Positions 51,201 through 61,372 of a stretch of 64,000 nt of DNA are shown here, piece after piece. The notes below the pieces were generated by a model. It was given only the letters and a program-made list of their open reading frames with translations, had not been told where the DNA came from and ran no database searches. Source of the DNA: Mytilus edulis (taxonomy: Eukaryota; Mollusca; Bivalvia; Mytilida; Mytilidae); NCBI RefSeq assembly GCF_963676685.1, contig NC_092354.1, positions 13,150,746-13,214,745 of the forward strand, in the 5' to 3' direction. The stretch's first letter is position 1. Each line of letters opens with the position of its first letter. A program made the translations under genes and the position numbers.

Positions 51201-54200
51201 CTTTTTATTCAATCTATATTTCATATTATATTATAATTCATTTCAGAAATTATCCCAAAACCAGTTGTTGTAAACGAAGTCCTTGCACTTCCAGTTATTC
51301 ACGACAATCATGGTAAGTGTATTACACGTTAACAGTCGACACGTATACTGATATTTTATATACAGTTGACACGTCGACTAGATGTTTCATTTGTTTCAAC
51401 ATTTCGTAAGATCATATATAATTTTAACTAGTTTTATCATCTTAACACCCTTTCATTAGGCGTTGCAAAATATAAAATAATAAATTAAATTTTATGTTGC
51501 TTATTGTTTTACTCAGTACATTTCATAACCAGAAATACCATTACAGAATTTTGCAGACTTGAATATTTTAATATGAAATGATTATTTTCAAAAATGCTTT
51601 CCTCTACTTGTTTATATCATATAATGTCTATATAATTTTCTTTATTTTTAAATTTCAGTTGTTCAGGTTGAGCATAGTAAGTATATTCAGTTGATAAGAT
51701 ATGATCAATAAACACACATGCATGAAGGTTCTTTATTGTCAGTTATCAACCTGTAAAGTCTAAAAGAAAGTACTATGAGGGCGATTAACAATTTTTGAGA
51801 ACTGATTGTTTACATAATTATTAAATATAATCTAAATATTTATGAATCGTTACAAAGAAATGTTGTTACTTGATGGAAAAAACCACACAAACATGTACAT
51901 GAAGTGAACACCAAGATGATATAAAACAAACAACACAAGTTTTATTTCCAAGAGGAAATTATTGCATGAGAAAAAATCATACTAAAAAAAATCAAAACAT
52001 TCAATATATACTGTTTTTAACAATTCAAGTTACGCAAGTTTTATTAAACTAATACTTAAAAGTATACGTACCATTTTCTATGTTGGATAAGAAGAACAAG
52101 TTGTATAATTGTTTATTTGAAATCGCTTAACGTATATATTTTTTTTTCTATTTTTAGTTGATGCTCCATGTAAGTAAAAAAATACAGCCATCTTCTGCAT
52201 GTGATGTTAAATAGTTATTTTTTTCTAAAAAAAAATATACCAGTATTGACAGATTATATTTATTATTTTAAAGACTGTTGACTATTTGTCACTGTTATAC
52301 ATTACGCCAAAATATATAAGAAGAGTAGTTCAGTTGTTCTCCATATTTTAACGCTTTTATATAGACGGCAGCACATATACTCAAATTAAAGGGAGAAGTC
52401 CTGACTACTTGCAATCGAATATCAATAGAATGTTGGTTAAATGAGATGTAGATAAATATTTTAGTTATTGTATAACTTTATGAATATGCCGCTCAATACA
52501 TTTAAAATGAATTTCAATTCAAAATGTCAATTATTGTAACAACATAAATTGTTATTATCATAGTGGTAAATGATTTTTATATTAACCATACTTTTTTATA
52601 ATTTTCAGTTGAAGTTGAAAGGAAGAAATTTGGTAAGTGTTTTATTTCTTTTACTATCTTTGAAATTAAACATTATTTAATTTGAATTAAGAATGTTAGA
52701 TATAAAAGTTGTTTACAAATATTGTCTCAGATCCGGTTATTATTTGTTTGCTTTCTTTGTGTATTTGTCTTAAAATCTCACATATTTTTCAAAGCAACTA
52801 TTGCGAAAAAAACAATGTATTACATAAAACTACGCCAATGAATGAGTTCTTGTCAGTATATCTAATGAGTATATATATTTTACAGTTCCAAAACCATTCA
52901 CAGTAATCAAACCAGTTGCTGTCGACTTCCTCAAGAAAAGTAAGTATACCATAGACTTTTGTATATTTCCTCTGAATGACCTTACATCTAGTTCCAATTG
53001 TCATTCTGACATCAAGCAAAAATCACATTTTGATTTAAAGATGTGCCACTGTGACACAACAAAACGGGGACAGTAAAAAATGTCTCAGATAAAGCGTAAT
53101 TTTTACAAGAGCTTTTGTTTTATAGTTGGTCATAATTTATTTAAACAGTGTATCTCATTTTAAATGTACACTACTATTCAATTTGTTTTAGTATAATAAG
53201 AATTGTTGGACTTAATAAACAATATGAATATTCTTCTGTATTTCTTTTTTAGTCACCAAGGTTTACGACAGAAAAGTTGAGGTACCACACTTCCAACCAG
53301 TTCCATTGATCGCCACAATTGACAAACCAAGGCCAGTACCATTCACAAGAGAAGGTGAGTATCTTTATACAAAAAAGGGGAAACTTATTTGTTTTTAATT
53401 AATATGCAGATTTCAATCAAGACATATTACGAATATTCATTCATTTACATGATTCCTTGCTTCGTAATTTAATAATAGGGATATGATATTTGTTAAAAAG
53501 ACAATAAATGTTTTAATAAGCTTCATGCAGGTATATTGTACTTTCACACATATTCATGTATATTATATTAACCAACAATCGTGATTTGAGTTGTTTGTAT
53601 TATTGAATTAGTAAGACACAATGGCGGTCACTAAGTTGAATAAATCAAGTGATTTTTTATGTTTTATGCAAAAGAGAGGATGACGATGTTAAAGACCCAA
53701 TCAAAGTCGCGGACAAACATAAAACTAATACGACCAATGGGTTTCTATTAATACCTTTTTCTTATATCTTTTTCAGTTGTTCAACATTACGACGTCCACG
53801 GTAAGCTTCATTAACAACATTATTTTCATAGTGACATCACCTTACTTATTTTAGTTATATTGTTTAAATATTGCTTATTACAAAAAGAATAAGAAAGCAA
53901 TCATCTTAATTGATTGCATTGCATTGTATTGTATTTAATTTCATTACATTGCGTTGTTATTTCTATTGTTTAAATACGTGTTCTAGTTCTCTTTGCGAAG
54001 TAGAATTCACATTGTATATTTTCAATAGATTAAGATGATCATAAATGTATTTTGTATTGTTTTTTTAGTTTCACAATTAAGTCCAATTTCCTGAGTCAAT
54101 AAATATTTAAGAGTGAATATAATCAACATGTTTCATAGCAATTTTGTAAGTTCATCCATACATGACAAATGTACGTAAACTATTTAATTTACTTACAAAT

Positions 54201-57200
54201 GTCTGTTATCTTTTTCAGTTAATGTACCAAGACCAAGACCAGTCAAATTGACCAGACACAGAACTCATGTTGAAAATGGTATGCTGATACTCTAAGCTAC
54301 TTCCTCTATATAATGTCAGGTTTTCTGATGTATTTTATGAGCCTTATGTAGACGAAACGCGCGTCTGGCGTATTGAATTATAAGTGTGGTACCTTTGATA
54401 ACTATGATCCAAACCTCTAATTTTGTGAAGTTATTTTTTCATTTGTTCTTCCTGTAAATCTTGTCAGAATAGGTTTTCATTGAGAATATTCCAATGTACG
54501 TGAAATAATTATAATGATTACAAGCTCTAGCATATACGTAAAAATCTATACAAATGTAACTAACCAAGTTACAATCAAACAAAAACATTCTCACACTTGT
54601 TATGATTTTTACTATACATAATCTTGTTTTATCTTTCTCTATGTGTTACAAAATTGACTTTACGCATATTATTTACCATTTTTATATCAACACATAATAT
54701 GGTGTGCCAAATGAGTGTATATTTATGAATAATAAGCATCTTTTAATATATTTTTTTTGTTTTTCGTTTTCAGTTCCATTTGAAAGTAAGTAAACTGTAA
54801 CCATATGGAGAGCTTTGGATTCTGGGTAAAATACGTGACAGGCACTTGTTTAATATTGATTATTTTTTACTTGTATATTGATGACAAACACGGACACATT
54901 TGAATACTCAAATTATATGAATATCAAAGGACTTTTAAAAATAGAAGTTTGACCAAATATTTGAATTTCAATTTTGATGATTTATTATAAGGAAATTACT
55001 ATTCTGGATAAAGATGTAATTGTCATTGTTAAATAGCATCTAACATTTGTAATATTTCTCATTGTCATAAAGATTTGTTTTGGTACAGTTGTTTCCTCAG
55101 AAGTACATACGATAAGTTGTGAAACAAACATTTATGTATTTTTTTCGTCACATTGGTGTTATATTATATTTGCAAAATGCACGCGTTCCCTTTAACTATA
55201 TGATGAATTGTTTATTACTTTAGCACCAAACGTAATTGTCCAGAACAGACCACGTCACCACGAAGTCAGAGAATTTATTCCAAGAGTACCACAAGGTATT
55301 AATCTTTATGAGTGATTCAGACGATTGTCATTAAATGTGGCATGTCATATTTTAATGACCAATTTATTGAAAGATAAAAGATTTGGAAATATTGATCTCA
55401 CTTTTTGAAGCCCGTATTTCTTTATATTTAAGTAAAACATTGGTTAAAGAGTCTTTGTTAAAATTGAAACAAAAAATAATCTTGAAATTATTTTTTAACT
55501 TGATGTCATGAATGATGTTTATTTCTTATCCTTGTTCATTTTTTAACTACTAGTATATACATTAGATTAATAATCTGTATGACGTTCATTTTCAAATACA
55601 TAATTGGTTTTAACAATATGTAATAAGATTATATTTGATTTTCAATTGAATGAACTTATTACGCGAATTAATGTGTATTTTTTATATTGCTTGTCTCAAA
55701 AGCTTGAGTCTTCATTTAACTGTATACGCATTTTGTTGGAAATGCTTTCTGAGCGTTTCAGTATTAAAAATGATATATAAAAACACCATTGGTCAATATA
55801 GCCATTTGTGTTGCTATATATTTTGATACATGTTTATTCATCTTCATAACTATTATGTATATTAATTTTCATAGTTCATGTCGAGAAATTCAGAATACCA
55901 AGCCCCAAAAAAGGTAACAAAACAACGGAAGACGTAGAACACAATCTTTAACACGGTCCTGGTGCTGCAGTTATAGTCTTACAACTTTTCTAAATAGTTT
56001 AAATCTTATTGCATGTTAGTTTTAATATCTTTTTCTCTAGTCTGTAAAAGCGTTCTCAAAATCTTGTAATACATCGGGAAAAATCTTGCATTGGTTATCT
56101 AACCAAGTTTTTAAATAGTTTAAAAACGCATTGCATGTTATTTTTAACATCTTCTTCTCTTTAACTTTCGTAGGAAGTAGTCTCATTTGTTTGTAATACA
56201 TTGACAAAAATATTCTATATGCAATTTAGTAATATAATTTTGTATTGGTTTCATCAATTGTCGGGTACTTTAACAAACGATTTTAAATATTCAAATCTAG
56301 AAATATCAAGCTGTTACTGAAATTAAAATTTCTAAATTTAACGATTTTCATAGTTGCAAAATTTTGATATATATTTCATTCGGGCAAATATTTTTTAACA
56401 TGCCGTCAATAGAGGATATCATAAATTGAATGTAAATAGTTATTGTTCTGAAATTTTAAAGAACTCATCTACGTTCAAAAGTAAAATGAGATAACTCATG
56501 CTTTAAACATATCTCTCTCTTTTTCTAAACTTTTGCATGTTGGATTACTGTTATTCGTAGATAGGTAGTTAATTTAGATTCATAGCTGTAGCTATATAGT
56601 TATTTCTAGACTTTTCATAGGACTACTAGGTTTACACTATGTTCCTAGATGTTGACAACAATAAACGGTTATAGATCTTGTCAATGACAAACCAACAGTA
56701 TTCAATGAAAGAACAAGCAGTATTGCACGCGTGTTTATTTATACCCAACGACTAATCATTTTCGCATATTTAGTGGCGCACCGAATCAGAATTTACACCA
56801 CGATGAACGGAGATCATTTTCAGTATTTTAACGCGTATCGGAGAGTTAAGGCATGTGAGAATGAATGAATTTCATTGAAGAGAATGCTAATTTAATTACT
56901 ACGGTGACGATGATATTGCTAAATTCTTTCTGTCGCTATAGTTTGAATAAAAAAAACAAGTGTTTTACAAACGCTACGATATTCTGAATTTCTGTACTGT
57001 TGCTACGATATTTGAATAATGTTACACGATTGTGTTGATTATTTCACACGGTCGTGTTCATTATTTTAACAGTCGTATAGTTACATCACACCGTCGAGTT
57101 GTTTTGGTCTAGAAGATGAAGAACAGCACTATTGAAAAGGTGAATATGTTTTAATGTTATTAAGATAATATGTAGCACAATAGTATTTTTATTTTGCTTC

Positions 57201-60200
57201 TTTAAGGATTCAATGGCCGAGTTTTTGCCGGCACAAATGAAGATAGAGCAGTATCTTTCGAAGCAGATCGATGTAAGAGGAGAAAATCCCACCCTACAAT
57301 ATCTATCCTTAGTCATTATATATCATATATCAATCAGTTGCATGGCACCAGTTTTTGTCATAAAAATTTTATCATTCCTAATTTGTTCAAAGCTATGTTA
57401 AACATATGTTGCAGTTCACTTGTTTGAAACAACTGTGTAGGAAAAAAAATTGGATATTTTTATAGGAGAAATGCATCAAACTAAGAATCTGTAAGGCAAT
57501 ATTCTGCTCATTATTTTACCTTTTAAAATTTCTTGCTATATTATCAAAAGGTCTCCATACAATTAGAACTATTAAAAAAATGAAAAATCGCTTGATTTCA
57601 TTTCAATTTGATTAGTAATGCTAGTGCTCCTTTATTAGGTTTGCATTGATGAAATTGTTTAAAAACATACTTGTCATGTTAATAGAAAAGTTTCTGTATA
57701 TTAAATTAAGAAAGTTAGTAAAGCTATGAATACTAGATAAAAGTGGTGCCTAAGTGACATGCTTAAAGCACTATGCTTTGCTTCAATATATATTCAATTA
57801 TTGTATATCAATATCAGTATATACAATGAGCACCTCCTGTTTGATGTAATGTACGTTGTGAACTATTGTCTTGCTATAATGAAGGCAATAGTTTGTATGA
57901 GTTATTTATACGTTTTGTTTATCCTCTGATATACGCATGCTCCATAACCTACTTTCCCTATGTATTTTGTAACTATGTTACCAGGCGTAAAATCTCCAGT
58001 AGTTTTCTATGTTGTGTCTTCTGTACTGTTATTTGTCTGTTTGTCTTTTATTTTTAGCCATGGCGTTGTCAAGCTATTTTCTATCTATGAGTTTGACTCT
58101 CCCTCTGGTATATTTCGTCCCTCTTTTAAATGATGGTGAAAATTGCCAAATTTCAAATGACATTTTAGTTAAATGTGTGGGATATTATACAGTGCGTTCT
58201 TATCATTTAGTCAAATTTTAAACAAAACCACCGATAAACTAGTTAAAAATTAAAAATAAGGTATTGTCTTGATGTGGTAATTACCATTGGTCAATTGAGG
58301 AACCATTTCATTTAGATGTGAAAGATATTGCGCTGCGTTTTTTAAGCACGTCGGATAATATGAAGAAAAAGAAACGAAAAAAAGTATATTGATGTAACAG
58401 TTTTCCTCTTAACCAATGACTTGAATAAGTAATGAAACTGGCGGAATGAAAAATAAATTCGTCTTCCCCTTTGAAACATGCATTTCCCGTAGCTTATACT
58501 CCTCTTGTGTTTTGTAACTATGTGCAATAATTCCTGTTTGTGCTTTGGTCTTTGTGATATACGGAACGAAATTTAAGAAAATTGTTTTCTTTAAAAAATA
58601 CATCACTTATACATTTGTGTTAAGTGGTCAATAGATATATATTTCACATCTCAAAATGATATTTTAGATATTTGTACAAATGTTTTTTATGAATAAGGAC
58701 TAAATGTAAAATTTATTGAACCGAAAGAAATAGGTACTTTGAAAATAAATAGTCAATAAAACTTTGAAAAATGTACTTAAACAGAATTATAAGGTGGGCT
58801 ACATGATTTCTAAAATCATGTTTTTGATCATAATACACAGTTCGTAAATTTTAATGCCTAATAAACTTTATCACGTGAAACCCTAATTCTATATCTAAAT
58901 GGATACTTTTTTATTACTTAGTCGGACCAAACACAGCTGGAAGAACAATTGACGTAAGACGTACAGGTAAGAAACGTTTCTAGATAGTTACCATTTTCTT
59001 TAATTTTTTTGGTTTTGTTTGTTTGATGTACTCTTCACCATTTGAATGAAATTTCTGATTTTCAAATATGATAGACTCGAGAACAGCCGAGGAAGGGAAT
59101 TCAATTGTCAGTCATGATTCATAATTCAAAATCAAATATTCAAAGTAATAAAAAAAGGTTTAAAACAAAGCAAGTTTTATTGTATTTGCACTGGAAACAT
59201 GGCATAATTAATCAAAACTCTCATTCTGTGCGTTTTATATCTGTAGTGGAATTTGGTGTTAAGTTATGAATGTTTGTTGACCTCTAGATATCTTCCGAAT
59301 GTTTGTTTCGTTAGGATTCTGTTATTTTTAAGTACAATACTCTTCCCTATCCAAATATTGAACGTGCTGATATTTTTTAGTACAAGCTGCACAAGGACCA
59401 GCAGTAGCACCACAAGCTCAAGAAGTAGCAGTTGAATTCCATGATGGACGTTCAGGTCAACCAATCAGAGACGATGCAAGAAGAGGTAGCTAAATCTTTT
59501 TCTTATTTGTGACTGAATTTGTTATTATATCTATATGTTCGCACCTTTTCAATACGAGCACCACCATGATATATTATGAAAGGGATGATTTATACGACGT
59601 AGAGGATATACTTCGAACTGACACAAAGACTCGAAATAGTATGACAAGACAATAAGAAGCGGGAGAATACCAAAACATTCGTTGGCACACTGCATGATCT
59701 TATCTACCGAGCACACATACAATCTACACTTCTTTTCTTTCCACTGGGTTAATACTGCACGCACCTGCTTATTCACAATTTTTGTGTAAACACAATACAT
59801 TGCACAATGGTTTGTATAAACACCATACATTGCACAATTGTTTGTATAAAAACTATACATTGCACAATTGTTTGTATAAACACTATACATTGCACAATTG
59901 TTTGTATACACACTATTTTCATTGCACCAAATTATTTATCAATTTTCACACTTCTCCAAAAAATCTATCACACAATTAACACAATTATTTGTATGATTAT
60001 ACTAATAATATTCCTCCAAATTCCTAAAGGTCTCTGAAATGTTTTACCGTCTTTGTGTTTACAATTACATTTTTTTTATATTAGAATAAAACGTTATATC
60101 CATAGTCCAAAATATAAGACATTTCAGAGACTAATTTCGCAATGTTAAAAGGGCTATTCAAAGAAATTGTTTGTATATTTTTTTTCTGAAGATATGATTG

Positions 60201-61328
60201 TATATAATAAATTTGAAGTTCCAAAAAAGTATTTTGAAATAGCCCTTTCAATTTTCCATCCTTCCTCCCTATAATCATCCAATTCACATAGGTCAAGGAG
60301 TTAGACGTACAGTTGAAAGAGTCGCAGGAGGTTCCCGACAAGGTCAGGCTTTCGCAATCGGAGACGAAATTGTATCTGGTGGAGAATTCTTGAGAGGTGG
60401 AGGAGTCGCATTAGGTGCCGGAGGTGGTGGCCTAGTAGGAGGAGCTATCGGAGGAGGCGGAGTCGGATTAGGAGGAGGAGCAGGAGGCGGATTCGGATTT
60501 GGAGGAGGAGCACAAGTTCTTGGAGTTATCGGAGGAGGAGGTATCGGTGGCGGTGGAGGTAATTCTTTCTACGATAAGGCACGGACAGAAACGGAAGTAT
60601 ATACAACGATACATGCAACGGTCGACAGTATTGAATAGTAAAAAACTGAAATTGTGTAAAACTTATGCGACGTTGTTATGCTAAGATATCAACGAGTTCC
60701 TGGTTTGATACGCTATAAATGTCCCGCTCTGCGTTGCGCCCTAATTGACAAAATCAGAGCGGGACATTTATAACGTTTCAAACCAGGAACTCGTTGATAT
60801 CTTAGCATAACAACGTGGACAAAAGTTTTACACAATTTCAGTTTTTTATTCTCATTGTTCTAAACAAAAGATGTGTAAAAATATGAATAGAACACTCATA
60901 TTAATCCGGCCAACCACAGCGCTTAATACCAAAAAATTGGAAGTCATGGATGTATCTGATCCGACAACGTGAGGAGCTAGACGACCAAAAATTAAAAAGT
61001 CAAATTTAATTAAGTCTACTTTGTATGAAGAACCTAGTTTTTAAAATTCGGTTTTTATAACTTTCAAAAGTTTTACCAACCTAAACCTGTTTGTATTACG
61101 AGCTTTTGCTCCAGATTAATAAACGGGTTGGTGAGTTTCTTGTGTTATTGAGTATATATAACTATATAACATATTTCTATAGGTGGATTAGGCGGACGTG
61201 GAATTGGTGGCGGTAGCGGAGGTGGACGTGGAATTGGTGGCGGTATCGGAGGTGGACGTGGAATCGGAGGAGGATACGGCGGATATGGACCAGTCGGATA
61301 TGGAGTTGGTTCCAAAGGCGACTATTAG
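42191..61328 (+). CDS. Micro-exon gene for a secreted Val/Pro-rich, Gly-rich-tailed matrix-like protein (23 coding exons, 434 aa)
   Basis: Spliced by hand from GT-AG sites and frame continuity. Exon coding lengths are 34, 15, 27, 12, 15, 114, 24, 18, 66, 18, 12, 24, 54, 102, 24, 60, 12, 72, 39, 45, 105, 267 and 146 nt, totalling 1305. Every intron is phase 1. Residues 1-17 form a signal peptide (hydrophobic MLPVVLFISLFAIGTLG, likely cut before YPQP). Residues 18-248 are basic and rich in Val, Pro, Lys, Arg and His, with recurring IPKPVVV / VPKPFTV / VPRPRPV-like motifs. Residues 249-298 are an Ala/Gln/Arg linker. From about residue 335 to 427 the chain is Gly-rich (GGG, GGRGIGGG), ending SKGDY. 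There is no cysteine and there are about 19 histidines. No enzyme motif is visible. Composition and secretion suggest an extracellular structural protein of shell, periostracum or byssus; that role is inferred. I do not recognise a named family. Further micro-exons could have been missed in the long introns 2, 3 and 19. Confidence 0.85.
42947..42961 (+). CDS. Coding micro-exon 2 (15 nt)
   Basis: Acceptor TTGTAG, donor GTAAGT. Encodes AIGTL with both edge codons split at phase 1, completing the signal peptide. Without it the hydrophobic core would be shortened. Confidence 0.75.
43935..44100 (+). mobile_element. GGATCC-ended G/C-rich repeat in intron 2
   Basis: GTGGCGGATCCAGAAATTTT at the start; TAAATCCGCCTCTG at the end, with GGGGGCCCACT words. 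Confidence 0.55.
45317..45445. repeat. Two-copy direct repeat in intron 2
   Basis: GAAATAAAACAAG, then GAAGCACAA and CAAGGCATGTTT, repeated about 76 bases apart. Confidence 0.5.
46260..46386. repeat. Minisatellite in intron 2 next to exon 3
   Basis: Units of about 25 bp (GCGGGGTAACATTAACAATG plus TTTTAT). Four clear copies and one decayed copy at the left edge. Confidence 0.75.
46403..46429 (+). CDS. Coding micro-exon 3 (27 nt)
   Basis: Acceptor ATTTCAG, donor GTAAGT. Encodes GYPQPLPKK, the likely mature amino terminus. A minisatellite ends about 16 bases before the acceptor. Confidence 0.8.
48220..48335 (-). mobile_element. Dispersed repeat (second family) in intron 3
   Basis: CTGCTCTTTGGTCGGGTTCT then CGACACATTCCCC, the reverse complement of the family at 10500-10620. 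Confidence 0.45.
49053..49064 (+). CDS. Coding micro-exon 4 (12 nt)
   Basis: Acceptor CATTTCAG, donor GTGAGT. Encodes IVHI with split edge codons. One of three 12-nt exons, the smallest in the gene. Confidence 0.7.
49596..49610 (+). CDS. Coding micro-exon 5 (15 nt)
   Basis: Acceptor CATTGTAG, donor GTTAGT. Encodes PIPKA, phase 1 on both sides. Confidence 0.75.
50028..50141 (+). CDS. Coding exon 6 (114 nt)
   Basis: Acceptor TTTACAG, donor GTACGT. Residues 35-72 begin VVRHKPLRQDTAHDV and end VVDLIHE. This is the most His- and Arg-rich exon (five His) and contains no Pro-Val repeat. Phase 1 on both sides. Confidence 0.85.
50413..50436 (+). CDS. Coding micro-exon 7 (24 nt)
   Basis: Acceptor TTTTACAG, donor GTAAGT. 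Encodes VPMVVVKH; phase 1 on both sides. Confidence 0.8.
50779..50796 (+). CDS. Coding micro-exon 8 (18 nt)
   Basis: Acceptor CTTTTCAG, donor GTAAGT. Encodes KTFLSP; phase 1 on both sides. Confidence 0.75.
51247..51312 (+). CDS. Coding exon 9 (66 nt)
   Basis: Acceptor CATTTCAG, donor GTAAGT. Encodes a segment starting EIIPKPVVVNEV and ending PVIHDNH; phase 1 on both sides. Confidence 0.85.
51659..51676 (+). CDS. Coding micro-exon 10 (18 nt)
   Basis: Acceptor AATTTCAG, donor GTAAGT. Encodes VVQVEH. It resembles exon 15 (VVQHYDVH), suggesting exon duplication. Confidence 0.75.
52158..52169 (+). CDS. Coding micro-exon 11 (12 nt)
   Basis: Acceptor ATTTTTAG, donor GTAAGT. Encodes IDAP with split edge codons. 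Confidence 0.7.
52609..52632 (+). CDS. Coding micro-exon 12 (24 nt)
   Basis: Acceptor ATTTTCAG, donor GTAAGT. Encodes FEVERKKF. The Phe at its junction arises because exon 11 ends in T. Confidence 0.8.
52886..52939 (+). CDS. Coding exon 13 (54 nt)
   Basis: Acceptor TTTTACAG, donor GTAAGT. Encodes VPKPFTVIKPVAVDFLKK, the clearest Val/Pro/Lys block. Confidence 0.85.
53253..53354 (+). CDS. Coding exon 14 (102 nt)
   Basis: Acceptor TTTTTTAG, donor GTGAGT. Begins ITKVYDRKVEVPHFQPV and ends KPRPVPFTRE; phase 1 on both sides. Confidence 0.85.
53777..53800 (+). CDS. Coding micro-exon 15 (24 nt)
   Basis: Acceptor CTTTTTCAG, donor GTAAGC. Encodes VVQHYDVH. Confidence 0.8.
54219..54278 (+). CDS. Coding exon 16 (60 nt)
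   Basis: Acceptor TTTTTCAG, donor GTATGC. Encodes VNVPRPRPVKLTRHRTHVEN, strongly basic. Confidence 0.85.
54334..54372 (+). ncRNA. Degenerate hammerhead ribozyme motif in intron 16
   Basis: Stem II candidate (GCCT..AGAC), GAAA (54354-54357), stem III ACGC..GCGT (54357-54371) and the cleavage-site A (54372) are intact. The core heptamer is TTTATGA instead of CTGATGA, so catalysis is not expected. Confidence 0.55.
54774..54785 (+). CDS. Coding micro-exon 17 (12 nt)
   Basis: Acceptor CGTTTTCAG, donor GTAAGT. Encodes VPFE. Confidence 0.7.
55224..55295 (+). CDS. Coding exon 18 (72 nt)
   Basis: Acceptor ACTTTAG, donor GTATTA (weak). Begins TPNVIVQNRPRHHEV and ends FIPRVPQ. Confidence 0.8.
55875..55913 (+). 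CDS. Coding exon 19 (39 nt)
   Basis: Acceptor TTTCATAG, donor GTAACA. Encodes VHVEKFRIPSPKK, the last of the Val/Pro/Lys region. A 3.0 kb intron follows. Confidence 0.8.
57880..58150 (+). mobile_element. Dispersed mussel repeat in intron 19
   Basis: Contains GCCATGGCGTTGTCAAG, TCTATGAGTTTGACTCTCCC and TCTGGTATATTTCGTCCC. I recognise it from memory as dispersed in mussels; fragments occur near 28590 and 35640. It produces open frames that are not real exons. Confidence 0.45.
58922..58966 (+). CDS. Coding exon 20 (45 nt)
   Basis: Acceptor ATTACTTAG, donor GTAAGA. Encodes VGPNTAGRTIDVRRT. It resembles the start of exon 22 (GQGVRRTVERV). Confidence 0.8.
59381..59485 (+). CDS. Coding exon 21 (105 nt)
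   Basis: Acceptor ATTTTTTAG, donor GTAGCT (weak). Ala/Gln-rich start (VQAAQGPAVAPQAQEVAVEF), then a charged segment ending DDARR. Confidence 0.85.
59781..59926. repeat. Minisatellite in intron 21, 30-bp unit
   Basis: Four full units and a partial fifth of TTTGTATAAACACTATACAT then TGCACAATTG. It creates false open frames on both strands. Confidence 0.85.
60292..60558 (+). CDS. Coding exon 22 (267 nt), Gly-rich
   Basis: Acceptor TTCACATAG, donor GTAATT (weak). Begins GQGVRRTVERVAGGSRQGQ, then turns into Gly-rich sequence with Val, Leu, Ile, Phe and Ala between Gly runs. If intron 22 were retained, the frame stays open for another 25 codons and stops at 60636-60638. Confidence 0.85.
60641..60848. 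mobile_element. 208-bp foldback element in intron 22
   Basis: The left arm reads AAAAACTGAAATTGTGTAAA, then GTTGTTATGCTAAGATATCA. The right arm is its near-exact reverse complement ending CACAATTTCAGTTTTT. The centre is the 20-odd bases around GCGTTGCGCCC. Confidence 0.8.
61183..61328 (+). CDS. Coding exon 23 (146 nt), Gly-rich C-terminus and stop
   Basis: Acceptor TTTCTATAG. Three near-repeats of GGRGIGGG, then YGGYGPVGYGVGSKGDY and TAG at 61326-61328. A possible donor (CAA|GTATGC) sits 20 nt after the stop. Confidence 0.85.
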
Positions 61329-61366
61329 GGAAATTAAATAATTACAAGTATGCTCATCTGTTTGAA

Positions 61367-61372
61367 AATAAA
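61367..61372 (+). promoter_or_regulatory. Candidate proximal polyadenylation signal
   Basis: AATAAA 39 nt after the stop codon. A further AATAAA lies at 61570-61575. Confidence 0.45.

Noticed and set aside
58009-58221. Frame with an acceptor-like TTTTTAG before ATGGCG in intron 19
   Set aside because: It falls in a dispersed mussel repeat that occurs elsewhere in fragments, so it is unlikely to be an exon of this gene.
59549-60037. 120-codon minus-strand frame and two plus-strand frames
   Set aside because: Produced by the 30-bp minisatellite, which keeps frame because 30 is divisible by three; it lies inside intron 21.
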